The notes under the pieces were generated by a model. The model had not been told where the DNA came from. It searched no databases and saw nothing but the letters and a program-made list of their open reading frames with translations. Of a stretch of 10,717 nt of DNA, positions 1 to 6,288 are shown piece after piece. The stretch covers positions 1 through 10,717 of the forward strand of contig JAUZPH010000088.1 of assembly GCA_030706065.1 (NCBI GenBank). The letters are read 5' to 3'. Position 1 is the stretch's first letter; each line of letters opens with the position of its first letter. Source of the DNA: Bacillota bacterium. Its GTDB lineage: Bacteria; Bacillota; Clostridia; Clostridiales; Clostridiaceae. The translations under genes were made by a program, and so were the position numbers.

Positions 1-464
1 CCGGCTAACATGACATAGGTACTCTGATTAGTATTATCAAGAGCCAGCGCTTCCTTCAGCAATGCCTTTGCCTTGTCCTCCTGTTTTGCATCTATATACA
101 GCTCTGCCAGCTTCAATCTCGAATCAATATTTTTTCTATCGATGCTATTTGCTTTTTCCATTGCCACTATGGCTTTTTCAGTATTACCTTCCTTTATATA
201 CTTATCTCCAAGACTTACGTTGTATTTTGCCCTAAGAGGCGCTGCCCAACCGGTAGCTATTCCCGTTCCAACAATTAAAATAACCACTAACAGACAGGCG
301 ATGATAGGAATTGCCTTAGAGCTCTTTCTCCTGACAGTTATTTTGGGATTATCCTCCGGTCCTCTGCTTACTTCAACCTGATTAACAGGATTTACTTTGT
401 GTCCGCAGATTGTACAGAATTGAGCTCCTTCATTTAGTTTTTGTCCGCAGTTTTTACAATACAT
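1..464 (-). CDS. Zinc-ribbon, transmembrane, TPR-repeat protein (partial, C-terminus outside window)
   Basis: The first 154 codons are visible; the gene runs off the left edge. Residues 3-20 form a zinc ribbon with two CxxC pairs (CKNCG and CTICG). A polar linker follows, then one hydrophobic membrane helix at about 51-72 (AIPIIACLLVVILIVGTG). From about residue 80 there are helical repeats with the alternating small/large pattern of TPRs, for example GDKYIKEGNTEKAIVAMEKA and LAELYIDAKQEDKAKALLKE. By family habit the zinc ribbon would lie in the cytoplasm and the TPR part outside as a protein-protein scaffold; this topology is inferred. The ATG start is supported by the ribosome binding site AGAGGGGG just upstream. 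A sigma-A-like promoter lies about 140 bases upstream, so the gene is probably transcribed separately from the DUF3592 gene. No enzymatic motif is visible and the partner is unknown. Confidence 0.85.
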   Translation of the reverse strand, partial: MYCKNCGQKLNEGAQFCTICGHKVNPVNQVEVSRGPEDNPKITVRRKSSKAIPIIACLLVVILIVGTGIATGWAAPLRAKYNVSLGDKYIKEGNTEKAIVAMEKANSIDRKNIDSRLKLAELYIDAKQEDKAKALLKEALALDNTNQSTYVMLA

Positions 465-602
465 GTGTATCCCCCTCTTTTTAATCTTTAGTTTGCATTG
501 CAAATGACCGGAGCCTCGAGCTTTGAATGGCTTTCAGAGCCTAATCGAATCTAGTCCTCTTTCCATTTCAGATACAGAAATTCCGATTACTTCAATACCC
601 TA

Positions 603-631
603 AGTATAATTACTGCATCTTCATAAGTCAA
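603..631 (-). promoter_or_regulatory. Sigma-A-type promoter for the zinc-ribbon/TPR gene
   Basis: On the minus strand TTGACT (631-626) is followed after 17 bases by TATACT (608-603), close to the vegetative consensus with ideal spacing. It predicts a start near 596 and a leader of about 130 bases before the ATG at 464. Confidence 0.6.
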
Positions 632-737
632 ACAGTGAAAAGTGAAAGGAGATACCTCCAAAAAGTAAAACCTTGAGACTTTCTGCAAATACTGAAACCG
701 CCGGTTATCCACGGGGTACCGACATACAATATTGATA

Positions 738-1181
738 TCAGCTGCGAGAGCGTTTGCGAAACTCAAGTATACCCGCGTAAAATACAAAAAGGCCCATGGC
801 CAGCCCATAATAAGCAGACGGGGAAATTCCTGTTTCCAACGCCGCCTTTTGGGGATTCTCCGTATCATAATATACCTCTACTTCTCTGCCAAAATAATAT
901 TTATCAACTGCTGCCTTTGCTTCATCATAGTTCATGGAGAGTCCCTCTGCAGTTGTAATTGAATGTCCGATATACCTTCTATCTCCTACCATGTACTCAT
1001 ATTTTATCTCTGCATCATATTCCTCTGAGCCATAAACAACCATCGATGAAATTATCTTACCTTTGCCGGTCTCCCAGTTGTTTGAAAAGTACCCTTCCAC
1101 TGCCGCCATAATACTTAATATCAAGAGTATAATTCCAACAATTATGGCTCCCCATGAACTTTCTGATTCTGAAGACTCCAT
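738..1181 (-). CDS. DUF3592 family membrane protein
   Basis: A 147-residue protein with a short acidic Ser/Glu N-terminus, a first membrane helix at about 10-31 (WGAIIVGIILLILSIMAAVE), a beta-rich central domain at about 33-115, and a second membrane helix at about 122-140 (YYGLAMGLFVFYAGILEF). It ends in a basic tail (RKRSRS). The central part has the DUF3592 pattern: a strand with KGKIISS, then YDAEIKYEYMVGDRRYIG, and later REVEVYYDTENPQKAALE before the last helix. The central domain is expected outside the membrane, between the helices. The molecular role of DUF3592 is unknown. The ATG start follows the ribosome binding site AAGGAGAG at 1187-1194. The gene has its own promoter and appears to be a single transcription unit. 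There is no convincing terminator between it and the TPR gene; only a weak GGAG-GTAT-CTCC hairpin near 651-662 is seen. Confidence 0.85.
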   Translation of the reverse strand: MESSESESSWGAIIVGIILLILSIMAAVEGYFSNNWETGKGKIISSMVVYGSEEYDAEIKYEYMVGDRRYIGHSITTAEGLSMNYDEAKAAVDKYYFGREVEVYYDTENPQKAALETGISPSAYYGLAMGLFVFYAGILEFRKRSRS

Positions 1182-1229
1182 ATCTTCTCTCCTTAATTTA
1201 TGACATTAAAAAGGTATTGATATGATTAT

Positions 1230-1258
1230 ATTATACATTCATTCCCAGGCATAGGCAA
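1230..1258 (-). promoter_or_regulatory. Sigma-A-type promoter for the DUF3592 gene
   Basis: Minus-strand TTGCCT (1258-1253), a 17-base spacer and a perfect TATAAT (1235-1230). The predicted transcript start is near 1223, about 40 bases upstream of the ATG. Confidence 0.6.
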
Positions 1259-1356
1259 CGATCAGGATATCTATACCGCTATAATGAAAAAAGACTCCCG
1301 TTCTTTCCTCTTATATTCCAAATATTATTGTTTAGTAAATATGATTATTTTTGCAC

Positions 1357-1395
1357 AAAAAAACTCCTGTGAAGGAGTTATCTCTTTCACAGGAA
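1357..1395 (-). terminator. Rho-independent terminator of the coupled two-gene operon
   Basis: Nine perfectly complementary bases, TCCTGTGAA (1365-1373) and TTCACAGGA (1386-1394), form a hairpin with a 12-base loop. On the minus strand it is followed by seven T residues (1363-1357). It begins about ten bases after the stop codon of the 452-residue gene. Confidence 0.85.
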
Positions 1396-1404
1396 TTTCT
1401 TTAT

Positions 1405-2763
1405 TTATAACTCAATCCCCTGAGATATGCTTATTATTTCTGTTTTTTTCGTACCATCCAGGCTCTCCAGATATATCTCAAGACTTTTATGCCACTCCTT
1501 CTCACTTTCAGTTCCATAGTCAGTATCCCAAACCTCTTCATTTGAAATGCTTTTAATCAATAAAGCTATCTCAACAATGTCCAGGGCTTTGAAAACTTCA
1601 ATAAATTCATCGCCAAATATGCAATCGGCACTTAATACATCAATCAAATCCTCCAAGCTGTGAACTTTTCTTCTGATAATCCCTATTTTATCTTCTACCC
1701 TGCAGCAGTCCCTTATCTCTTCCGTTATAGTCCTGAAGCTGCTGTTGTCCAGTCCTTTTCCGTCATTATATCTGACTGTCTCTTTCTCCGCCCTGACCAA
1801 AGTAATAAATATATTTTCCAGAGTGTCAGTTTCAAGGTTTCTTTTTATTTCCGGTATTATGCTGCAGACTGTTCCGTTTATATATTCAGTAAGCTTATTA
1901 TCCTGAATTTCAAGCTCCTCACAAAGCTTTTGTGCAGCCATAAAGATCACTTCTTCAAGTTCCCTTTGAGGTAAGTTCTCCAGAATGCCTTTAATAAATA
2001 TTCTGTCCACTTTGGTTATCTCAAGGGACCTTCCCCCTTTTCCTGCCAGAATTCTTCCCAGGCAGTTGGTAAGAACCAGCACAAAAATATTTATGAGCAT
2101 ATGATCAAAGTTTTTGTGAAACCCTTTTGATAAATCCCTTATTTCCGTGCTATCAAAGTATGAACAGAATTTATTTTCAAGAATTACCTTATTCAAATAA
2201 TCCTCAATATATTCAACACCGACCAGCTGCCCCTCATCAAGACCCAGGGGATAATCTATTGATGCCGGTGCATCATGACTGGCAAACCGTGGGTCATAGT
2301 CTCTAAAAAATAATGGAATTCCATGCTCAAGAGTATCTATATAGGCATAGTTTCCTGTATCCAGCCTGGTTTCCATCACAAGGTTATACAGCACCTGGCA
2401 TTCAATCACTTTAGCTTTTAGTATTTTTTCCCCCTGGGCAAATAAACTCCTCATATCCTTCTTTTTAATGAGGGCTATACTTTCATTTAACGTTGGTTGG
2501 CTTTTTAAAAATAGCCCTATGGTATAATAAACCGACAGCAGTATCTGCTCTGCGATTTCCACCCTGACGGAAGAGCTTTCATTCCTTGTATAGTAACCTG
2601 CCGTCTCTGTGAATATATCTATTATTTGAAGTTGAATACTCTCAATATCTCTTGAGTACAATAACCCTTTGGAATGGAGCACACGGAGAAGGGATTCAAA
2701 ATAATGCTCGCTGCTCAATAAATCTTCTGAAATCTGTTCTTTAAGTTCAATGAAATGATCCAT
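1405..2763 (-). CDS. Uncharacterised protein, DUF6179-like (second gene of coupled pair)
   Basis: A 452-residue, mostly alpha-helical, acidic soluble protein with no signal peptide, membrane helix or recognisable catalytic motif. The length and the partnership with a ~160-residue gene fit the DUF6179 family as I remember it from Clostridia; this is recall, not a search. Notable segments are a conserved-looking middle part with GIPLFFRDYDPRFASHD and IDYPLGLDEGQLVGVEYIED (about 148-185), and a region rich in Glu/Leu helices to the end. The ATG overlaps the TAA stop of the upstream gene by one base (TAATG), so translation of the two is very likely coupled and the products may act together. The gene ends right before a strong terminator. 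Function is unknown. Confidence 0.8.
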   Translation of the reverse strand: MDHFIELKEQISEDLLSSEHYFESLLRVLHSKGLLYSRDIESIQLQIIDIFTETAGYYTRNESSSVRVEIAEQILLSVYYTIGLFLKSQPTLNESIALIKKKDMRSLFAQGEKILKAKVIECQVLYNLVMETRLDTGNYAYIDTLEHGIPLFFRDYDPRFASHDAPASIDYPLGLDEGQLVGVEYIEDYLNKVILENKFCSYFDSTEIRDLSKGFHKNFDHMLINIFVLVLTNCLGRILAGKGGRSLEITKVDRIFIKGILENLPQRELEEVIFMAAQKLCEELEIQDNKLTEYINGTVCSIIPEIKRNLETDTLENIFITLVRAEKETVRYNDGKGLDNSSFRTITEEIRDCCRVEDKIGIIRRKVHSLEDLIDVLSADCIFGDEFIEVFKALDIVEIALLIKSISNEEVWDTDYGTESEKEWHKSLEIYLESLDGTKKTEIISISQGIEL

Positions 2764-3254
2764 TATTCTTCATCCCCTTCCATTTCTTCCTCCAAAGCTT
2801 CATCAACCTCCAAATAATCAACCACTCCATACTTTACATTATGGGCCAAGGTATCCAGGTATTTATATCTCAGAAGCTCCAGATCCCCCTGGCATTTATT
2901 ATCAAAACACTCCTTCATAAAATCAATGAGCTCATCGTCGCTTATCCCATCCATTGTTTCATTTTTATAATGATAAAAGGTTTCTATAAGTTCATCTATG
3001 GTTTCAACATAATTGTATTGTGAAATATAAGGAGAATCACAAAACCTCATAATGAGCCTGGTTATTATCTCACCCCCGAATTCCACTCTGCCGCTGCTGC
3101 TTAAAGCCTCACTTCTCGTACTTAAAATGATTTTGATATCATTATCCGAAAGTCTTAATCCATACTCCAGGGTAACTTCGTTAATCTGCTGAATTTCTGC
3201 AAAAGCCTGTCTGGCTATTATTGAATCAGGAATAGATATAAGAAAATTTTTCAC
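2763..3254 (-). CDS. Uncharacterised protein, DUF6323-like (first gene of coupled pair)
   Basis: A 163-residue soluble, acidic protein beginning with a GTG codon preceded by the strong site GGAGGGT (3267-3261) at seven bases. The stretch LRLSDNDIKIILSTRSEAL followed by SSGRVEFGGEIITRLIMRFCDSPYI (about 33-77) is the most conserved-looking part and resembles the DUF6323 family by memory. The C-terminus is very acidic (EEEMEGDEE). No membrane segment or enzyme motif is seen. It is the promoter-proximal gene of the pair, and its stop overlaps the next start. Function is unknown, and the family name should be treated as a lead only. Confidence 0.8.
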   Translation of the reverse strand: MKNFLISIPDSIIARQAFAEIQQINEVTLEYGLRLSDNDIKIILSTRSEALSSSGRVEFGGEIITRLIMRFCDSPYISQYNYVETIDELIETFYHYKNETMDGISDDELIDFMKECFDNKCQGDLELLRYKYLDTLAHNVKYGVVDYLEVDEALEEEMEGDEE

Positions 3255-3286
3255 AAATTAACCCTCCAAACTTTTTAAATTTCCTC

Positions 3287-3315
3287 TTGACTTTTTATTT
3301 TGAATGTGATATGAT
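3287..3315 (+). promoter_or_regulatory. Strong sigma-A-like promoter facing right, with no gene downstream
   Basis: TTGACT (3287-3292), 17 bases, then TATGAT (3310-3315), followed immediately by a second TATAAT-like box at 3315-3320. It points into the spacer toward the terminator at 3413-3446. The region is AT-rich, so a chance match is possible. Confidence 0.4.
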
Positions 3316-3354
3316 ATAATTAGGTAAGTATGTTAATGTGTCTATATCTTTATA

Positions 3355-3383
3355 ATTTTATCATTTTCTTCGCTTAAAATCAA
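3355..3383 (-). promoter_or_regulatory. Probable promoter of the coupled DUF pair
   Basis: Minus-strand TTGATT (3383-3378), a 17-base spacer and TAAAAT (3360-3355). The predicted start is near 3348, giving a leader of roughly 95 bases to the GTG at 3254. Confidence 0.45.
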
Positions 3384-3412
3384 TAATATTTTTATTCATA
3401 TTTGTTTAATGG

Positions 3413-3446
3413 AAAAACCCCCGGCATTGCTGCCGAGGGTTTTATT
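3413..3446. terminator. Bidirectional terminator downstream of the anti-sigma gene
   Basis: AAAACCC-C-CGGCA (3414-3426) pairs with TGCCG-A-GGGTTTT (3431-3443) around a TTGC tetraloop, with one mismatch. T-rich tails occur in both directions (TTTTATT on plus, TTTTTCC on minus). On the minus strand it lies about 75 bases beyond the anti-sigma stop codon. Confidence 0.8.
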
Positions 3447-3518
3447 GTTGCAGATTAATTCGGACACTTTATTGAAAATCTTGAAAAAATGTCAGAGATG
3501 TTAAGCTGTTCGCTGCCA

Positions 3519-4646
3519 TTATTTTATCATAGACTCGATAATCTTAATCATATCATCCTTCGGGATACTGTCAGAATAAAAATAATAATTTCCGCCATTA
3601 TAAGCCCAATTTGCAGAGACTGTTGAATTTTCACTGCCAGACGTAAATGTCAAAGAAACGTCGGTTCCCTTTACCTTGACGCTGGTAAACTGAACGGATG
3701 CTGTTGCCCCGGGATCACTTATACCGGCACCTGAACTTCCGGTGCTTCCTCCAAAACTCACTGCAGTACTGCCGCTGATAGCACTTCCACCGGAACTTAC
3801 GGTAGTATTGCTGCTTACGGCACTGCTGCTGTTGCCGCTGGCTTGCGGTGTATCTGTCCTGAGTGGAGTATCTGAAGGTTTTTCAGCAGCATTTGGTGCT
3901 ATTGCAGGCTGTGACGGACTATAACCGGGCACTGACTGAGGCGTTGCATCCGGAGGTGTGGGAGGAACAAGAATGCTGCCTTTTCCGGAATCGGCGGAAC
4001 TTCCACCAGTACTTTCGGGAGAACCCTTCTCCGCAGGTTCCGGCATTGGCATTGGAGCCGGTTGAGCCTTTACTTTTTCTTCCTCTGTCATATATTTTGT
4101 TACGTTAATACTGATCATCTTTTTATCGGTGTTGCAATATACCAAAGTGTACATATATGGCCGACTTCCGTCCTGGTTCATACTTAGTAATTGTGATGAT
4201 GCTTTACTGAACCCATCCGGCAGCCATGAAGGCTCAGCTATTTGGAATTTTAAACCCGTTGATGCCTCATTCACATCCGCATCCTTGGTGAAAGGGTTAT
4301 AAATTTCTGCGGTACCGGTTTTAACATCTCTTCCTGCAGAATCCTGTGGTGCTCCAGGAGCAACTAAAGATGTTGCGGAACCTTGCCCGTGGCTGTAAGC
4401 CAAAATTTCACCATTATTCTTTGAAGAGATGAAATTTTTAATTTCCAGACCGGAAACGGCAATCAAAACGCATGCAGCTGCTGTGGCGGCAAAATAGGCC
4501 TTGCGGCTTTTCGGCTTTATTGGCTTCTTCTCCGGATCAAACCTGCATTCATCAACTTCCTTTATCTTATCCCAGACTTCCGGTGTTTCACTTTCTATGG
4601 ACTTCTTAATATTGTCAAGAATATCTCTTTCACTTATATCCGACAT
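3519..4646 (-). CDS. Membrane anti-sigma factor with split DUF4367 domain
   Basis: A 375-residue protein. The start at 4646 is chosen because AAGGAGGG sits six bases upstream; an in-frame ATG 18 bases earlier has no such site. Residues 1-48 form a charged cytoplasmic segment (SERDILDNIKKSIESETPEVWDKI in part), presumably the sigma-binding part, without the zinc-binding HxxxCxxC motif. One membrane helix lies at about 50-67. The extracytoplasmic part begins DUF4367-like at about 132-186 (AEPSWLPDGFSK, then YTLVYCNTDKKMISINV) and resumes at about 318-375 (VKVKGTDVSLTF, NWAYNGGNYYFYSD, PKDDMIKIIESMIK). Between them are about 125 residues of Pro/Ser/Gly/Thr-rich low complexity. The gene lies 35 bases after the ECF sigma gene, the usual sigma/anti-sigma arrangement. 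It probably holds the sigma factor at the membrane until an unknown envelope signal releases it. Confidence 0.85.
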   Translation of the reverse strand: MSDISERDILDNIKKSIESETPEVWDKIKEVDECRFDPEKKPIKPKSRKAYFAATAAACVLIAVSGLEIKNFISSKNNGEILAYSHGQGSATSLVAPGAPQDSAGRDVKTGTAEIYNPFTKDADVNEASTGLKFQIAEPSWLPDGFSKASSQLLSMNQDGSRPYMYTLVYCNTDKKMISINVTKYMTEEEKVKAQPAPMPMPEPAEKGSPESTGGSSADSGKGSILVPPTPPDATPQSVPGYSPSQPAIAPNAAEKPSDTPLRTDTPQASGNSSSAVSSNTTVSSGGSAISGSTAVSFGGSTGSSGAGISDPGATASVQFTSVKVKGTDVSLTFTSGSENSTVSANWAYNGGNYYFYSDSIPKDDMIKIIESMIK

Positions 4647-4681
4647 AATTTTCCCTCCTTGCATAATCTTATCTGTTTTAC

Positions 4682-5200
4682 TTATCCTATCTCAAGATAC
4701 TTACTCATCTTTTTAATTGCTCTCCGGTATTTCCAGAGTACTGTTCCAAGGGGAATATCCGTTATCTTTGCGATCTCCCTGTGTTTAAGATCCTTAACGG
4801 CATGAAGGAGCACTATCTGCCGTTCCTGTTCATCCAGTATAGAAAGGGTCTCTCTAAGTATTATTGAATCGATACTTTTCTGCATATGATCGATGCCGTC
4901 GGACTCCACAGCCTCAAGCTCTTCCACCTGTGTTTCATGTCGGCTGCTTCGTATAATTGAAATTGCTGTATTCCTTGCAATGGTCAATATCCACGCCCTG
5001 CCGTTTGTTCCCGGCTTATAGGTACCGGCGGCAAGTTTAACCCTTACGAAGGTGTCCTGCAGTACATCCTCGGCAAGGGGTCTGCTGCGCAGTATGGAAA
5101 GAGCAAGTCCAAAAACCGCCGGCCCCAGGTCTCTATACAATTTTTCCAGAGAGTCTAAATTCCCCTTTGAAGTTTCTATTATAAGTTTGTCATAATCCAC
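4682..5200 (-). CDS. ECF-type RNA polymerase sigma factor
   Basis: A 172-residue protein if started at the GTG at 5200. Another GTG, in frame three codons earlier at 5209, is only one base from the Shine-Dalgarno-like AGAAGGGG (5218-5211), too close for good initiation, so 5200 is preferred; the choice is not certain. Region 2 covers about 14-82, with the core-binding/-10 segment PLAEDVLQDTFVRV and the following RAWILTIARN. Region 4 covers about 119-168 (LDEQERQIVLLHAVKDLKHREIA, with the helix-turn-helix running to LGTVLWKYRRAIKK). A variable acidic linker joins them and there is no region 3, as usual for ECF factors. It directs RNA polymerase to its own promoter class, presumably in response to a signal sensed by the anti-sigma protein encoded next. 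Confidence 0.93.
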   Translation of the reverse strand: MDYDKLIIETSKGNLDSLEKLYRDLGPAVFGLALSILRSRPLAEDVLQDTFVRVKLAAGTYKPGTNGRAWILTIARNTAISIIRSSRHETQVEELEAVESDGIDHMQKSIDSIILRETLSILDEQERQIVLLHAVKDLKHREIAKITDIPLGTVLWKYRRAIKKMSKYLEIG

Positions 5201-5256
5201 GTGTCTCACGCCCCTTCTAACAATATAACGCAGGAGTTCTACATTTTATTGGCGGT

Positions 5257-5284
5257 TTTATATAAAAATTCATGATTTTTTCAA
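5257..5284 (-). promoter_or_regulatory. Promoter of the sigma/anti-sigma operon
   Basis: Minus-strand TTGAAA (5284-5279), a 16-base spacer and TATAAA (5262-5257). The predicted start is near 5250, about 50 bases upstream of the chosen GTG. It resembles a sigma-A promoter rather than an ECF promoter. Confidence 0.45.
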
Positions 5285-5310
5285 TATAAATTGCATATTC
5301 CTTGGGTACT

Positions 5311-5337
5311 AAAAAAGGGAAAGTCCGCGGCTTCCCC
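5311..5337 (-). terminator. Orphan terminator-like hairpin upstream of the sigma promoter
   Basis: On the minus strand GGGGAAG (5337-5331), the loop CCGCGGA and CTTTCCC (5323-5317) form a seven-pair stem with one G-U, followed by six T residues (5316-5311). No convincing gene ends just before it. It may insulate the sigma promoter from antisense transcription of the DUF3788 locus, or end a short leader RNA. Confidence 0.5.
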
Positions 5338-5592
5338 TCAGTTTATATTTTCGTCATTCTCAGTAAAAAATTAATAGTGTCACGTTATATTATCATTTAT
5401 AAATGGTTTAACCCGAGTAAGAATATTAGACTGCACGGCAGGCAGTGAAAGAAACAACGGTATTCTGTCGGACGATTATTAATAAAAAATGAAGGGATTT
5501 TCACATAAACGAAGAAATATAGTTTTATCAAAATTTTCTTCAAATATACGAGCAGCTGTGAAGCAGAAAACAGACATGAAAGGATGGTAATT

Positions 5593-6036
5593 ATGGAATG
5601 GAAAGAGGCGTTTCCTTCGGACAGGCAGCCCACCATGAAGGAAATAGAAGATTATATAGGCGGTGAGGCAAAGGAATTATGGCAGTTGCTTATGCAGTAT
5701 ATGGACACAGCATACAAGTCAAAGCCTAAAATGTCCTACAGCGCTTGTTCCGGAAAACCAGGCTGGAATATAAAATTCCAAAAGAGCGGACAATCTTTCG
5801 GTACTTTGTACCCGGAAGAAAATGCCTTTTCGGTTTTTATCGTAATCAGTTACAAACTGGATCGGGTAATGGAGGATATACTGCCCTTTTTAAGCACCGA
5901 TATGGCTGAGATGTACAGAAAAGCGGGAGAATATATGAAACTTGGTAAATGGATGATGTTTCAAATAAAGGATCAGACAGGTGTAGATGATTATAAAAAA
6001 TTGATGTCGGTAAAGATGTCCTCTAGGAATGCATGA
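5593..6036 (+). CDS. DUF3788 family protein
   Basis: A 147-residue soluble protein with the characteristic DUF3788 order: an N-terminal MEWKEAFPSDRQPTMKEIEDY and IGGEAKELWQLL helix region, then KPKMSYSACSGKPGWNIKFQ with KSGQSFGTLYPEENAFSVF in the middle, and a C-terminal helix with KWMMFQIKDQTGVDDYKKLM. The CSGKPGWN and LYP segments are the recognisable family marks. No function has been assigned to the family. The ATG at 5593 is preferred over the in-frame ATG at 5584, because the purine-rich GAAAGGATGG (5578-5587) overlaps the earlier codon and stands at a workable distance from the later one. It is monocistronic: the neighbours on both sides are on the other strand. It is followed by a strong hairpin terminator. 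Confidence 0.88.
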   Translation: MEWKEAFPSDRQPTMKEIEDYIGGEAKELWQLLMQYMDTAYKSKPKMSYSACSGKPGWNIKFQKSGQSFGTLYPEENAFSVFIVISYKLDRVMEDILPFLSTDMAEMYRKAGEYMKLGKWMMFQIKDQTGVDDYKKLMSVKMSSRNA

Positions 6037-6127
6037 AGTTACGCAGCAGCTACCGAATCTGCTGTACATGCTGTATTGCAGGCTAAATATATGTATCAAG
6101 GCCTGAATAACGCTATGTAACAAAATT

Positions 6128-6178
6128 GTGGTAGGTGGATTTCATGGACAAGCCATGCATCCCACCTACCACGTTTTT
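6128..6178. terminator. Long bidirectional terminator between convergent genes
   Basis: GTGGTAGGTGG (6128-6138) pairs perfectly over 11 bases with CCACCTACCAC (6162-6172). An inner CATGG/CCATG stem tops the hairpin. The plus-strand tail is GTTTTTATA; the minus-strand tail is AATTTTG, weaker but usable. It closes DUF3788 on plus and probably the mutS-like/merR operon on minus. Confidence 0.8.
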
Positions 6179-6189
6179 ATAACAGAGCT

Positions 6190-6288
6190 CTAGTTAGGAT
6201 TAATTTTATATTCAGCTGTTACAGGTGGAGGAATACAAACCTTCATTATCCAGCAGTCTCTTTTACTTTTCTGCAGATTTATAACCAT
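6190..6288 (-). CDS. Possible small peptide (32 aa) at the end of the merR operon
   Basis: An ATG at 6288 overlaps the end of the MerR gene by ten bases in another frame and opens 32 codons ending in TAG at 6190. AAGAGG lies about five bases upstream of the ATG, inside the MerR coding region. The second half reads MKVCIPPPVTAEYKINPN; an internal ATG there (Met15) could be an alternative start. There is no membrane segment or signal peptide. Two Cys residues and a PPP run are visible. Support comes from the overlap with the upstream stop and from the terminator that begins about 18 bases after its stop. I do not recognise it, and an open frame of this length can arise by chance. Confidence 0.35.
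   Translation of the reverse strand: MVINLQKSKRDCWIMKVCIPPPVTAEYKINPN

Larger units (their letters stand above)
3322..3446 (+). ncRNA. Candidate short transcript of about 125 nt (small RNA or mini-mRNA)
   Basis: This is inferred from a consensus-like promoter upstream and a strong terminator downstream with no ordinary gene between them. The body is AT-rich and apart from the terminator shows no strong fold. It contains a 15-codon hydrophobic frame at 3330-3377 (MLMCLYLYNFIIFFA) with only a poor AGG upstream. The first part would be antisense to the predicted 5' leader of the coupled DUF pair. The alternative is that the terminator simply serves the anti-sigma operon and the promoter match is chance. 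Confidence 0.25.
5201..5592. other. Intergenic region between the sigma operon and the DUF3788 gene
   Basis: This 392-base AT-rich spacer separates divergent genes. It holds the vegetative-type promoter of the sigma operon (5257-5284) and an orphan minus-strand terminator-like hairpin (5311-5337). No convincing promoter for the plus-strand DUF3788 gene was found by eye. I could not see a clear ECF-type (AAC...CGT) autoregulatory promoter. An open frame at 5397-5636 minus is discussed among the rejected items. Confidence 0.6.

Noticed and set aside
587..868. Minus-strand frame of 93 codons overlapping the end of the DUF3592 gene
   Set aside because: It shares about 130 bases with a well-supported gene in another frame, has no good ribosome binding site, shows no recognisable domain, and contains the predicted TPR-gene promoter.
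5222..5391. Nine-base inverted repeat AATATAACG / CGTTATATT flanking the sigma promoter region
   Set aside because: Arms are short, AT-rich and about 150 bases apart; a chance match is quite likely and no target-site duplication or transposase is present.
5397..5636. Minus-strand frame of 79 codons opposite the start of DUF3788 and in the AT-rich spacer, ending before the orphan hairpin
   Set aside because: Composition is Leu/Phe/Cys-rich as expected from AT-rich non-coding DNA, it overlaps the DUF3788 start on the other strand, and it has no ribosome binding site. The hairpin after it keeps a small doubt open.
6029..6106. 25-codon plus-strand frame overlapping the DUF3788 stop
   Set aside because: No ribosome binding site, no conserved-looking pattern, and a non-coding gap before the terminator.
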